DNA from: Xanthomonas cissicola
GTDB taxonomy: Bacteria; Pseudomonadota; Gammaproteobacteria; Xanthomonadales; Xanthomonadaceae
Length of the DNA: 64,000 nucleotides
NCBI RefSeq assembly: GCF_008801575.1
Contig: NZ_VZPL01000026.1
Coordinates: forward strand, 1 to 64,000
Reading direction: 5' to 3'
The notes beneath the pieces are model-generated. The model saw nothing but the letters and a program-made list of their open reading frames with translations. It searched no databases and had not been told where the DNA came from. Positions 9,598 to 18,942 of this stretch are shown here, piece after piece; position 1 is the stretch's first letter; each line of letters opens with the position of its first letter. Position numbers and translations under genes: made by a program.

Positions 9598-11481
9598 GTG
9601 ATCGACAAGAATTTCCGTCTCAACCCGCTGACCGGCGCCATCCTGATGATGGCCCTCGGTGCGTCTGGCACGTTGGCTGCCGCCCCCAAACTGCTGGTCA
9701 AGGAACCGACCCAGGCAGCCCCGGCCGGCGCAGCGTTCGGTAGCCGGTTGATCGTGCGCTACAAGGACAGCACCGCCGCTGCGACCGATCGCAGCAGCAA
9801 GCTGAGCGCCGTGCAGGCCGCGGTGGGCCGCGTTGGCGTCGGTACTGGCGCGCGCAGCAGCGCTGCCGCCGCCAAGGCCACGTATGTGCGCAAGCTGGGC
9901 ATCGGCTCGGACCTGATCAAGCTGTCGAGCACGCTGACCGCCGCGCAGGTGGACAAGGTGGTGGTCGAGCTCAAGAACGACCCATCCGTGGCCGACGTGC
10001 AGATCGACCGCATGCTGCGCCCGATCGACATCAGCAAGAGCGTTCCTGCCACCGACGTGAGCCCGCAGCTGGTTCCCAACGACCCGCTGTACGCCCAGTA
10101 CCAGTGGCACCTGAGCAACCCCAATGGCGGCATCAATGCACCGGCTGCATGGGATCTGTCGCAGGGCGCAGGCGTGGTGGTCGCGGTACTGGATACCGGC
10201 ATCCTGCCGGGCCATCCGGATTTCGCCGGCAACATCCTGCAGGGCTACGACTTCATCACCGACGCCGAAGTCTCGCGTCGTCCCACCGATGCGCGCGTGC
10301 CGGGCGCACTCGATTATGGCGACTGGGAAGAGGCCGACAACGTCTGCTACGCGGGCTCACAGGCGCAGGAAAGTTCCTGGCACGGCACCCATGTCTCGGG
10401 CACCGTGGCCGAGGCGACCAATAACGGCGTGGGCATGGCAGGCGTCGCGCCGAAGGCGACCATCCTGCCGGTGCGCGTGCTCGGTCGTTGCGGCGGCTAC
10501 ACCTCCGATATCGCCGATGCGATCGTGTGGGCCTCCGGCGGCAGCGTCGACGGCGTGCCGGCCAACAGCAATCCGGCCGAAGTGATCAACATGAGCCTCG
10601 GTGGCGGCGAACCCTGCGATTCGGCCACCCAGCTGGCGATCAACAGCGCGGTGTCGCGCGGCACCACCGTGGTGGTTGCAGCCGGCAACAGCAGCGAAGA
10701 TGCAGCCAACCATTCGCCGGCCAGCTGCAACAACACCATCACCGTTGGCGCCACGCGCATCACCGGCGGCATCGCCTACTACTCCAACTACGGCAGCAAG
10801 GTCGACCTCTCTGGACCGGGCGGCGGCGGTAGCGTGGACGGCAACCCGGGCGGTTACATCTGGCAGGCCGGCTATACCGGTGCGACCACGCCGACCTCGG
10901 GTAGCTATACCTATATGGGGCTAGGCGGCACCTCGATGGCCTCGCCGCACGTGGCTGGCGTCGTGGCGCTGGTGCAGAGCGCAGCCATCGGGCTGGGCGA
11001 TGGCCCGCTGACCCCGGCCGCGGTCGAAGCCCTGCTCAAGCAGACCAGCCGCCGCTTCCCGGCGACCCCGCCGGCCAGCACCCCGATCGGCAGCGGCATC
11101 GTCGACGCCAAGGCCGCGCTGGAAGCCGTGCTTGAGGAGCCGTGCGACCCGGCCACCGAGAGCTGCGCGCCGAGCGCCATCGAGCTCACCAACAAGGCAC
11201 CTGTTGCTGGCTTGAGCGGTGCCGCCGGCGGCTCCACGCTATACAGCTTCGAGGCCAAGGCCGGCGCCGTGCTCAGCTTCATGACCTACGGCGGCACCGG
11301 CGATGTGTCGATGTACGTCAGCTTTGAGGCCGAGCCCAGCGCAAGCAGCTACGACGCCAAGTCGACCCGTCCGGGCAACAGCGAAACCGTGCGTTTCACT
11401 GCCCCCAAGGCCGGCACCTACTACATCAAGTTGGTCGGCGCGGCGAGCTACGCGAAGCTGACGCTCGTTGCACGACAGTGA
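9598..11481 (+). CDS. Secreted subtilisin-like serine protease (S8) with PPC domain
   Basis: A 627-aa extracellular endopeptidase. GTG 9598 is chosen because GAAGAGGA lies 7 bases upstream and the protein then starts with a good signal peptide (VIDKNFRLNPLTG…GTLAAA); the open frame continues upstream but without secretion features. After a propeptide (to ~residue 165) comes the S8 catalytic domain with Asp199 (VAVLDTGILPGHPDF), His262 (SSWHGTHVSGT) and Ser446 (GTSMASPHVAG). A PPC domain occupies ~525-627. Several cysteines in the catalytic domain suggest disulphides. It is a likely T2SS substrate lying directly upstream of the xps operon, but a strong terminator makes it a separate transcript. 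Its position after the adhesin repeats the layout of the first module. Confidence 0.95.
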   Translation: MIDKNFRLNPLTGAILMMALGASGTLAAAPKLLVKEPTQAAPAGAAFGSRLIVRYKDSTAAATDRSSKLSAVQAAVGRVGVGTGARSSAAAAKATYVRKLGIGSDLIKLSSTLTAAQVDKVVVELKNDPSVADVQIDRMLRPIDISKSVPATDVSPQLVPNDPLYAQYQWHLSNPNGGINAPAAWDLSQGAGVVVAVLDTGILPGHPDFAGNILQGYDFITDAEVSRRPTDARVPGALDYGDWEEADNVCYAGSQAQESSWHGTHVSGTVAEATNNGVGMAGVAPKATILPVRVLGRCGGYTSDIADAIVWASGGSVDGVPANSNPAEVINMSLGGGEPCDSATQLAINSAVSRGTTVVVAAGNSSEDAANHSPASCNNTITVGATRITGGIAYYSNYGSKVDLSGPGGGGSVDGNPGGYIWQAGYTGATTPTSGSYTYMGLGGTSMASPHVAGVVALVQSAAIGLGDGPLTPAAVEALLKQTSRRFPATPPASTPIGSGIVDAKAALEAVLEEPCDPATESCAPSAIELTNKAPVAGLSGAAGGSTLYSFEAKAGAVLSFMTYGGTGDVSMYVSFEAEPSASSYDAKSTRPGNSETVRFTAPKAGTYYIKLVGAASYAKLTLVARQ

Positions 11482-11501
11482 GTAGCGAAATAGTGTGACC
11501 G

Positions 11502-11535
11502 ATGCCCCCGGCCAATCGCCGGGGGCATTGTTTTT
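11502..11535 (+). terminator. Rho-independent terminator between protease and xps operon
   Basis: A perfect 11-bp stem, ATGCCCCCGGC (11502-11512) with GCCGGGGGCAT (11518-11528), has a 5-base loop and is followed by TGTTTTT. A weak promoter-like pair for xpsE follows (TTGATC 11559, TACAGT 11580, 15-base spacing). Confidence 0.93.
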
Positions 11536-11610
11536 CAGGGCGATTCAGATGCGTGCGGTTGATCGTCGCGGCAAACTGCTACAGTCGGCGCCGGACCAGT
11601 GGAGACGAGT

Positions 11611-13338
11611 GTGAACGCGGTTGCCGTCGATCCAATCGAGCATCGAAGTGCGGAGACGCGCATCGTCGATGCGCTGCTTGAACGCCGTCGTCTGAAAGAC
11701 ACCGATCTGCTGCGCGCGCGCCAATTACAGGCCGAATCCGGCATGGGGTTGCTCGCCTTGCTCGGCCGTTTGGGTCTGGTGTCCGAACGCGATCATGCAG
11801 AAACCTGCGCCGACGTCCTTGGCTTGCCGTTGGTGGACGCACGCCAGCTCGGCGATACGCCGCCGGAAATGCTGCCCGAAGTGCAGGGGTTGTCGCTGCG
11901 TTTTCTCAAACAATTTCATCTGTGTCCGGTCGGCGAGCGCGATGGCCGGCTGGAGCTGTGGATCGCCGATCCTTACGACGATTACGCCATCGATGCAGTG
12001 CGTCTTGCCACCGGCTGCATGTTGCTGTTGCAGGTGGGCCTGCGTTCGGAAATCGATGACCTGATCGAGCGCTGGTACGGCCAGGGCCGCAGTGCGATGG
12101 GCGCCATCGTCGAAACCGCCGATGGCGATGCCAACAGCAGCGACGACATCGAAGCGCTGCGCGATCTGGCCTCCGAAGCGCCGGTGATCCGGCTGGTGAA
12201 CCTGGTGATCCAGCACGCGGTGGAACTGCGCGCCTCCGACATCCATATCGAACCGTTCGAAAGCCGCCTCAAGGTGCGTTACCGCGTGGACGGCGTGCTG
12301 GTGGAAGGCGAAAGCCCGCCGGCCAAGCTCACTGCTGCGGTCATCAGCCGCATCAAGATCATGGCCAAGCTCAACATCGCCGAGCGCCGCCTGCCGCAGG
12401 ACGGCCGCATCATGCTGCGCGTGCAGGGCAAGGAGCTGGATCTGCGCGTCAGCACCGTGCCCACTGCGCATGGCGAAAGCGTGGTCATGCGCCTGCTTGA
12501 TCGCGAGACGGTGGTGTTCGACTTCTACAAGCTCGGCTTCACCGAAGACTTCTTGCCGCAGTTCCGCAAGGTGCTGGAGCAACCGCACGGCATCATGCTG
12601 GTGACCGGGCCCACCGGTTCGGGCAAGACCACCACGCTGTACACCGCGTTGAGCCAGCTCAATACCTCGGATGTGAAAATCATCACCGTCGAAGACCCGG
12701 TGGAATACCAGATCGAAGGCATCAACCAGATCCAGGCCAAGCCGCAGATCGGGCTGGACTTCGCCAACGCATTGCGCAGCATCGTGCGTCAGGATCCGGA
12801 CATCATCATGATCGGCGAAATGCGCGATCTGGAAACCGCACGCATCGCGATCCAGTCCGCGCTCACCGGCCACCTGGTGCTGTCCACGCTGCACACCAAT
12901 AACGCGGCCGGCGGCATCACCCGTCTGCTCGACATGGGCGTGGAGGATTATCTGCTCACCTCCACCATCAACGGCATCCTGGCGCAGCGTCTGGTGCGCA
13001 AACTCGACCTGGCCAATGCCGAGCGCTATGCGGCTTCGCCGGAAGAAATCGCCAAGTTCGATCTGCGCCGCCTGCAACCGGAGGGCGACATCTTTCTGCA
13101 TCGCCCGCGTCCCTCGGCCACCGCACCTACCGGGTATCTTGGACGCACCACCATCGTCGAATTCCTGGTGATGAACGACGAACTGCGCCGTGCGGTGATG
13201 CGCCGTGCCGGCATGGGCGAAATCGAACAACTGGCCCGCCAGGCCGGCATGCGCACCATGTACGAGGACGGGCTGTCCAAGGCCCTGCGTGGCGAAACCA
13301 CCATCGAAGAAGTCCTGCGCGTCACGGAGGATGCGTGA
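11611..13338 (+). CDS. xpsE: Type II secretion ATPase GspE/XpsE
   Basis: Cytoplasmic hexameric ATPase that powers pseudopilus assembly through XpsL and XpsF. GTG 11611 is preferred because GGAG lies 6 bases upstream, giving 575 aa; an in-frame GTG at 11599 is the alternative. The N-terminal N1 domain (ETRIVDALLERRRL…LLGRLGLV) is followed by N2 and the RecA-like core with Walker A GPTGSGKTT (residues 333-341), the Asp box, Walker B (DIIMIGEMRD) and the His box (GHLVLSTLHTN). The four-cysteine zinc element usual in GspE is absent: residues between the core and the C-terminal helices contain no Cys pair, as known for XpsE. First gene of the xps operon. Confidence 0.97.
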   Translation: MNAVAVDPIEHRSAETRIVDALLERRRLKDTDLLRARQLQAESGMGLLALLGRLGLVSERDHAETCADVLGLPLVDARQLGDTPPEMLPEVQGLSLRFLKQFHLCPVGERDGRLELWIADPYDDYAIDAVRLATGCMLLLQVGLRSEIDDLIERWYGQGRSAMGAIVETADGDANSSDDIEALRDLASEAPVIRLVNLVIQHAVELRASDIHIEPFESRLKVRYRVDGVLVEGESPPAKLTAAVISRIKIMAKLNIAERRLPQDGRIMLRVQGKELDLRVSTVPTAHGESVVMRLLDRETVVFDFYKLGFTEDFLPQFRKVLEQPHGIMLVTGPTGSGKTTTLYTALSQLNTSDVKIITVEDPVEYQIEGINQIQAKPQIGLDFANALRSIVRQDPDIIMIGEMRDLETARIAIQSALTGHLVLSTLHTNNAAGGITRLLDMGVEDYLLTSTINGILAQRLVRKLDLANAERYAASPEEIAKFDLRRLQPEGDIFLHRPRPSATAPTGYLGRTTIVEFLVMNDELRRAVMRRAGMGEIEQLARQAGMRTMYEDGLSKALRGETTIEEVLRVTEDA

Positions 13339-13470
13339 TCGGTAAGGCGGCAGAAACACGCCTAGCAGGCACCGGACCAACGAACCGCCAGCACAGCCAC
13401 CCGCTGGCTCTGCTGTGTGTGGACAGCGATGGGTGCGCGATGTCGCCAATACGCAGCGATGTGCTTTTCC

Positions 13471-13491
13471 CGATTCCCGATTCCCGATTCC
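13471..13491. repeat. CGATTCC tandem heptamer (3 units)
   Basis: Three perfect units of CGATTCC, flanked by degenerate copies, lie in the 175-base gap between xpsE and xpsF. The same heptamer (as GATTCCC) occurs at 24311-24338. Such non-coding heptamer tracts are familiar in Xanthomonas genomes. Confidence 0.85.
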
Positions 13492-13513
13492 CCAATCCCG
13501 GGCTCCCAGCCTG

Positions 13514-14731
13514 ATGCCCCTCTACCGCTACAAAGCGCTCGACGCCCACGGCGAAATGCTCGACGGCCAGATGGAAGCGGCCAGCGATGCCGAGGTGGCG
13601 TTGCGTCTGCAGGAACAGGGCCATCTGCCGGTGGAAACGCGCCTGGCCACCGGCGAAAACGATTCGCCGTCGCTGCGCATGCTGCTGCGCAAGAAGCCGT
13701 TCGACAATGCGGCGCTGGTGCAATTCACCCAGCAACTGGCGACGTTGATCGGCGCGGGGCAACCGCTGGACCGTGCGCTGTCGATTCTGATGGATCTGCC
13801 CGAAGACGAAAAAAGCCGGAGGGTGATCGGCGATGTGCGCGATACCGTGCGCGGCGGTGCGCCGTTGTCGTCCGCACTCGAGCGCCAGCATGGGCTGTTT
13901 TCCAAGCTGTACATCAACATGGTGCGCGCGGGCGAAGCCGGCGGCAGCATGCAGGACACGCTGCAGCGGCTGGCCGATTATCTGGAGCGCAGCCGCGCGC
14001 TGAGGGGCAAGGTGATCAACGCGCTGATCTACCCGGCGATCCTGCTGGCGGTGGTGGGCTGTGCGTTGCTGTTCCTGCTCGGTTATGTGGTGCCGCAATT
14101 TGCGCAGATGTACGAAAGCCTGGATGTGGCGCTGCCGTGGTTTACCCAGGCGGTGTTGAGCGTGGGCCTGCTGGTGCGCGACTGGTGGATCGTGCTGATC
14201 GTCGTGCCGGGCGTGCTGGGGCTATGGCTGGATCGCAAGCGTCGCAATGCCGCATTCCGTGCATCGCTGGACCAATGGCTGCTGCGCCAGAAGGTGGTCG
14301 GCAGCCTGATCGCCCGGCTGGAAACCGCACGCCTGACGCGCACCTTGGGCACCTTGCTGCGCAATGGCGTGCCGCTGCTGGCGGCGATCGGCATCGCGCG
14401 CAACGTGATGTCCAATCTGGCCTTGGTGGAGGATGTTGCCAATGCGGCCGACGACGTCAAGAACGGCCATGGCCTGTCGATGTCGCTGGCACGCGGCAAG
14501 CGCTTTCCGCGGCTGGCGCTGCAGATGATCCAGGTGGGCGAAGAGTCCGGCGCACTGGACACGATGCTGCTCAAGACCGCCGACACCTTCGAGCTGGAAA
14601 CCGCGCAGGCCATCGACCGCGCACTGGCCGCGCTGGTGCCGTTCATCACGCTGGTGCTGGCCTCGGTGGTGGGGCTTGTCATCATTTCGGTCCTCGTCCC
14701 GCTGTATGACCTTACCAATGCAATCGGCTGA
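13514..14731 (+). CDS. xpsF: Type II secretion inner-membrane platform GspF/XpsF
   Basis: 405-aa polytopic protein around which the T2SS assembly platform is built; it contacts XpsE and XpsL. ATG 13514 begins MPLYRYKALDAHGEMLDG, the standard GspF start. The frame is open further upstream but that part translates the heptamer repeat and is not conserved. Two GspF domains (residues ~60-185 and ~265-390) each lead into hydrophobic segments: ILLAVVGCALLFLLGYVV near 180, a second around 215-235, and the C-terminal LVLASVVGLVIISVLVPLY. It is separated from xpsE by a repeat-bearing gap and from xpsG by about 250 bases. Confidence 0.97.
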   Translation: MPLYRYKALDAHGEMLDGQMEAASDAEVALRLQEQGHLPVETRLATGENDSPSLRMLLRKKPFDNAALVQFTQQLATLIGAGQPLDRALSILMDLPEDEKSRRVIGDVRDTVRGGAPLSSALERQHGLFSKLYINMVRAGEAGGSMQDTLQRLADYLERSRALRGKVINALIYPAILLAVVGCALLFLLGYVVPQFAQMYESLDVALPWFTQAVLSVGLLVRDWWIVLIVVPGVLGLWLDRKRRNAAFRASLDQWLLRQKVVGSLIARLETARLTRTLGTLLRNGVPLLAAIGIARNVMSNLALVEDVANAADDVKNGHGLSMSLARGKRFPRLALQMIQVGEESGALDTMLLKTADTFELETAQAIDRALAALVPFITLVLASVVGLVIISVLVPLYDLTNAIG

Positions 14732-14980
14732 GAGTGCAGGTCAGTGCAACGGTGCAGGCGTCGGGCGGGAACAGCCTGTGGTCCGAATCGGCGTGGGGCG
14801 CTCGTACACTGCACATCCCGCGCGCGTGCGGCGTCCAACGGCCAACCGCGCGCTTGACCGGGTAGCGTATTCACCACAACGTTCCGGTGACCGCACGACA
14901 CCCAAGCGGGAACCATTGCAATGCCCGCCGTGTCATCTGTTGGCGGCAGCATCCCTCATCGACGTGCAAGGAAATCGTTC

Positions 14981-15412
14981 ATGATCAAGCGTTCCATCAC
15001 CCGCAGTCCGTCGCGCGCAGGCCAGGCCGGCATGAGCTTGCTGGAAATCATCATCGTCATCGTGCTGATCGGTGCGGTGCTCACGCTGGTCGGCAGTCGC
15101 GTGCTTGGCGGTGCCGATCGCGGCAAGGCCAATCTGGCCAAGTCGCAGATCCAGACGCTGGCCGGCAAGATCGAGAATTTCCAGCTCGACACCGGCAAGT
15201 TGCCGAGCAAACTCGATGACCTGGTCACCCAGCCCGGCGACAGCAGCGGTTGGCTGGGCCCGTACGCCAAGCCGGCCGAACTCAACGACCCATGGGGCCA
15301 CGCCATCGAATACCGTGCGCCCGGCGACGGTCAGCCGTTCGATCTGATCAGCCTGGGCAAGGACGGCAAGCCCGGCGGCAGCAGTTACGACGCGGACATC
15401 AAGTACCAATAA
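14981..15412 (+). CDS. xpsG: Major pseudopilin GspG/XpsG
   Basis: 143-aa major subunit of the T2SS pseudopilus. ATG 14981 has AAGGAA 7 bases upstream. The leader of 17 residues ends in Gly before MSLLEIIIVIVLIG, the prepilin peptidase site, with Glu at +5. The globular part has the GspG calcium-site region (DPWGHAIEYRAPG…GGSSYDADI). The upstream gap of 249 bases after xpsF could hold its own promoter, which would suit the high abundance of this subunit, but no clear -35/-10 pair was found there. Confidence 0.97.
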   Translation: MIKRSITRSPSRAGQAGMSLLEIIIVIVLIGAVLTLVGSRVLGGADRGKANLAKSQIQTLAGKIENFQLDTGKLPSKLDDLVTQPGDSSGWLGPYAKPAELNDPWGHAIEYRAPGDGQPFDLISLGKDGKPGGSSYDADIKYQ

Positions 15413-15421
15413 GCGCTCGCC

Positions 15422-15931
15422 ATGCGCGTTGCGCGTCAGCCGTTGCGTCATCGGCATGGAGTGGTCGGCCCTGGTCGGGCACGCGCGCGTGGCACCTCGT
15501 TGCTGGAGATGCTGCTGGTGATCGCGTTGATCGCACTGGCCGGCGTACTTGCCGCTGCCGCATTGAACGGCGGCATCGACGGCATGCGCCTGCGCACTGC
15601 CGGCAAGGCGATCGCCTCGCAGCTGCGCTACACGCGCACCCAGGCGATTGCCACCGGCACGCCGCAGCGGTTTCTGATCGACCCGCAGCAGCGGCGCTGG
15701 GAAGCACCCGGCGGCCATCATGGCGATCTGCCGCCGTCGCTGGAAGTGCGCTTCACCGGCGCGCGCCAGGTGCAATCGCGGCAGGATCAGGGCGCGATCC
15801 AGTTCTTTCCGGATGGCGCTTCTACCGGCGGGCGTATCGATCTGCAGGTCAAGGACGCCAGATGGCGCGTGGACGTGGGTTGGATCACCGGCGAGGTGCG
15901 TTCGGGCCCATTGCGGACGCCGGCGCCATGA
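15422..15931 (+). CDS. xpsH: Minor pseudopilin GspH/XpsH
   Basis: 169-aa minor pseudopilin. The start follows xpsG by 9 bases. A 24-residue basic leader ends ARG, followed by TSLLEMLLVIALIAL, the methylated N-terminal helix with Glu at +5. The remainder fits the GspH fold (TAGKAIASQLRYTRTQAIATG). It overlaps the xpsI start by 4 bases (ATGA), indicating translational coupling. Confidence 0.94.
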   Translation: MRVARQPLRHRHGVVGPGRARARGTSLLEMLLVIALIALAGVLAAAALNGGIDGMRLRTAGKAIASQLRYTRTQAIATGTPQRFLIDPQQRRWEAPGGHHGDLPPSLEVRFTGARQVQSRQDQGAIQFFPDGASTGGRIDLQVKDARWRVDVGWITGEVRSGPLRTPAP

Positions 15932-16344
15932 AGCGTCAGCGCGGTTACACCCTGATCGAAGTGATCGTTGCCTTCGCATTGCTGGCGTTGGCGTTGAGCC
16001 TGTTGCTCGGGTCGTTGTCCGGTGCTGCACGCCAGGTGCGCGCGGCCGATGAAAGCACGCGCGCCACCTTGCACGCGCAATCGCTGCTGGCCGTGCAGGG
16101 CATCGACAAGCAGCTGGAGCCCGGGCAGCAACACGGCACGTTCGAAAACGGCCACTTTCGCTGGTCGATGGAAGTGCGCCCCTACGACGAACCGCGGCGC
16201 AACCCGCAGGCGCCGATGTCGCCCGGCGCGCACCGTCTGCTGCAATTGACCTTGGTGGTACGTTGGGGCGAGCAGCCCAATCAGATGCTGCAATGGCGCA
16301 CGTTGCGGCTGGTGGCGGCCAACATGCAGGGCAGCGCGCCATGA
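15928..16344 (+). CDS. xpsI: Minor pseudopilin GspI/XpsI
   Basis: 138-aa minor pseudopilin. ATG 15928 overlaps the xpsH stop (ATGA). The short leader MKRQRG precedes YTLIEVIVAFALLALAL, with Glu at +5. In T2SS, GspI, GspJ and GspK form the tip complex that starts pseudopilus assembly. The gene also ends in an ATGA overlap with xpsJ. Confidence 0.95.
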   Translation: MKRQRGYTLIEVIVAFALLALALSLLLGSLSGAARQVRAADESTRATLHAQSLLAVQGIDKQLEPGQQHGTFENGHFRWSMEVRPYDEPRRNPQAPMSPGAHRLLQLTLVVRWGEQPNQMLQWRTLRLVAANMQGSAP

Positions 16345-16976
16345 GCCGTTCGCGCAGCGCAGGCTTCACCTTGATCGAAGTGCTGCTCGCCACGATGTTG
16401 CTGGTCGGTGGGTTGGCGTTGGCGTTTGCCACCTTGCGCTCGGCCAGTGCGGTGAGTCAGCGCGGCGAAGCGATCGCACAGCGCAGCGAGCGCGTGCGTG
16501 CGGTGGAAGAATTCCTGCGACGGCGCCTGGCCGCAGCATTGCCGATCGCCATGGGCATCGATACGCAAAGTCAGCAGCCGATCCTGTTCATCGGCGAGCC
16601 GCAACGCCTGCGCTTTGCTGCAGACGTGCCCGATTACCTGGGCCGCGGCGGGCCGTACCTGCACGACGTGTCGGTGGCCGGCGATGGCGATCGGCGCAAC
16701 CTGCTGATTGCGTTGACCATGCTGCAGTCCGGCAAGCCGATCGAAGAAAGCAGCCCGCTGCCGCCGGAGACACTCGCTCAAGGCGTGCAGCAGGTGAGTT
16801 TTCGGTATCGCGGCATGGATCCGCAAAGCGGGCGCCTGAGCGCGTGGCTGCCGCAGTGGGAATGGCACGACCGTCTACCGCTGATGGTGCGCATCGACAT
16901 CCGCAGTGACGGCGCCGCATGGCCGCCGATGGTGGTGGCGTTGCCGCAATCCAGCAACCCGGGGGCAGGGCAATGA
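16341..16976 (+). CDS. xpsJ: Minor pseudopilin GspJ/XpsJ
   Basis: 211-aa minor pseudopilin of the tip complex. The leader MSRSRSAG is followed by [21 protein letters not shown], with Glu at +5. The central and C-terminal parts follow the GspJ pattern ([14 protein letters not shown], and [11 protein letters not shown]). It overlaps both neighbours by ATGA. Confidence 0.95.
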   Translation: MSRSRSAGFTLIEVLLATMLLVGGLALAFATLRSASAVSQRGEAIAQRSERVRAVEEFLRRRLAAALPIAMGIDTQSQQPILFIGEPQRLRFAADVPDYLGRGGPYLHDVSVAGDGDRRNLLIALTMLQSGKPIEESSPLPPETLAQGVQQVSFRYRGMDPQSGRLSAWLPQWEWHDRLPLMVRIDIRSDGAAWPPMVVALPQSSNPGAGQ

Positions 16977-17824
16977 GTCGCGCGCGCGGTGCCGCGCTGG
17001 TGCTGGTGTTGTGGTTGATTGCGTTGCTCACCGCGATGATCGGTGCGTTTGCGCTCACCGCACGTGTTGAAGCGCTGCAGGGCAGCATGCTGCGCAACGG
17101 TGCGCAGGCGCAGGAGTACGCGCGCTCTGGCCTGGAATACGCGTTGTTTCGCTTGCAAGATGCCGACACCCAGGCACGCTGGCGCCCGGACGGCCGGCGC
17201 TATCGCTGGCAGATGGACGATGCCAGCGTGGAGATTCGTATCACCGATGAAAGCGGCAAGGTGGATCTGAACATGGCCGAGCCCACCTTGCTGGCCGGTC
17301 TGGTGCGCGCGGTGGGCGGCGAGCAGGCCAGTGCCGGGCGCATCGCCGGTGCCATCGCCGATTGGCGCGATGGCGATTCATTGAGCCAGCCCGGCGGTGG
17401 CGCGGAAGATCGCGACTACGCCGATGCCGGGCTACCGTATGGCGCAAAAGACAGTCCATTCGAAACCCTGGGGGAACTGCGCCTGGTGCTGGGCATCGAT
17501 GGCGAGCTGTATCGCAAGCTGTTGCCCAACGTCACGCTGTACAGCGGTCGTTCGCGGCCTGAAGCGCGGTTTGCGCCCGCCCCGGTGCTCACCGCGATGG
17601 GGCTGGACGCGCAGCAACTGCTGGCCCAGCGTGACGCGCCGCTGGGTTTGCCGGGCAGCGAGGCGACGGTCGGTGGCTCGGGCACTTATAGTATCGAGAG
17701 CCGGGCGCGACTGAGTCAGGGACGCGAGGTCGTGTTGCGGGCGGTGGTGTCGACCAGCGCGTCTGCATTACCAGGGTCGGCCTATACCGTGTTGCGTTGG
17801 GAAGAGGGAGCAGCAGTGCAATGA
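16973..17824 (+). CDS. xpsK: Minor pseudopilin GspK/XpsK
   Basis: 283-aa atypical pseudopilin that caps the pseudopilus. The leader MSRARG precedes [20 protein letters not shown]. As usual for GspK there is no Glu at +5. The large globular insert carries the alpha-domain helix-hairpin region ([21 protein letters not shown] and [13 protein letters not shown]). It overlaps xpsJ and xpsL by ATGA. Confidence 0.95.
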   Translation: MSRARGAALVLVLWLIALLTAMIGAFALTARVEALQGSMLRNGAQAQEYARSGLEYALFRLQDADTQARWRPDGRRYRWQMDDASVEIRITDESGKVDLNMAEPTLLAGLVRAVGGEQASAGRIAGAIADWRDGDSLSQPGGGAEDRDYADAGLPYGAKDSPFETLGELRLVLGIDGELYRKLLPNVTLYSGRSRPEARFAPAPVLTAMGLDAQQLLAQRDAPLGLPGSEATVGGSGTYSIESRARLSQGREVVLRAVVSTSASALPGSAYTVLRWEEGAAVQ

Positions 17825-18942
17825 CCGCATGGCGGGATACCTTGGGGCGTATCGGCGTACGCGCCATGCCGGGAGCCGGAGGCTTCTGGCGTTGGTGGCA
17901 ACAATCGCTGCTGGCCTGGCTGCCGCAGCGGTGGCAATGGCAGTTGGGCCTGTCGCAGGCACGCCTGCTGTTGCAACAGGATGGCGACACGCTGCAGTTG
18001 CTGCGCCAGCGCGATCACAGCTGCGACACCGTCGCCAGCCTGCCGTGGCCGGTGCATCCGCAGGAAGTCAATGGCTTGCTGCCGACAGCGCTTGAAGGCC
18101 TGCCGCGGCATTGGCTGTTGCCGGCCGCGCACGCCTTGCGCCGGCCATTGCGCCTGCCCGCAGCGGCAGCGGCGCGCCTGCAGGACGTGGCGCGTTTCGA
18201 GATCGATCGACAAACCCCGTTCACTGCCGACCAGGTGTATTTCGATGCGCGCGTGCTCGATGTGCGCGAAGACGGCCAGCTCGATGCCGAACTGGTGGTG
18301 GTGCCGCGACGCATGATCGATGGCCCGGCCGGTGTGCCGGACGCATGGAACAGCGCGCTGTCGGGCATCGATGTGACCGACGCCAATGGCCTGCCGTTGG
18401 GCGTGAACCTGCTGCCGCCGACGCGACGCCTGCGCCGCAGCGACCCGATGCAGCGCTGGAACCTGTTGCTGGCCGCCTCTGCGCTGGTGCTGCTGGCCGT
18501 TGCCGGCTGGCTGCTGCTCGACAACCGCCGTCAGGCCGCCGACGATCTGCGCGCCAAGGTGCAGGCCAACGCCGCGCGCGCGCGCAAGGTCGCTGCCGAA
18601 CGGCAGCAATTGATGGACCTGGTCGAAGGCGCGCGGTTCTTCCAGCAGCAACGCGCCACCCGCCCGACCTCGGTCGAAATCTGGGACGAACTGAGCCGGC
18701 GCCTGCCCGGTGGCACGTATCTAGAAAAATTTTCGGTCGAAGGCGGGCAACTGCAGTTGATCGGATTGAGCAACGAAGCCTCTTCGCTGGTGCGTCGTCT
18801 GGAAGGCTCGCCGTTGTGGCGTACGCCGTCGTTGACCGGCGTGCTGCAGAGCGATGCCGGCCGGAATGTCGACCGTTTCACCATCACCGCCGAGCTTGCC
18901 GGCCCCGATGCGAAGGAGGCGGCCGATGCCACGCAGCGTTAA
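17821..18942 (+). CDS. xpsL: T2SS inner-membrane protein GspL/XpsL
   Basis: 373-aa bitopic protein linking XpsE in the cytoplasm to XpsM in the periplasm. ATG 17821 overlaps the xpsK stop. The cytoplasmic actin-like part (residues 1-~210) is followed by one membrane segment ([19 protein letters not shown], ~214-234), a coiled-coil stretch and a periplasmic ferredoxin-like domain with the Fimbrial-assembly-N/PilN-like pattern ([20 protein letters not shown]). It overlaps xpsM by 17 bases. Confidence 0.95.
   Translation: MTAWRDTLGRIGVRAMPGAGGFWRWWQQSLLAWLPQRWQWQLGLSQARLLLQQDGDTLQLLRQRDHSCDTVASLPWPVHPQEVNGLLPTALEGLPRHWLLPAAHALRRPLRLPAAAAARLQDVARFEIDRQTPFTADQVYFDARVLDVREDGQLDAELVVVPRRMIDGPAGVPDAWNSALSGIDVTDANGLPLGVNLLPPTRRLRRSDPMQRWNLLLAASALVLLAVAGWLLLDNRRQAADDLRAKVQANAARARKVAAERQQLMDLVEGARFFQQQRATRPTSVEIWDELSRRLPGGTYLEKFSVEGGQLQLIGLSNEASSLVRRLEGSPLWRTPSLTGVLQSDAGRNVDRFTITAELAGPDAKEAADATQR

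Noticed and set aside
13471-13491. CRISPR-like repeats
   Set aside because: The heptamer tracts have no spacers and no cas genes are near.
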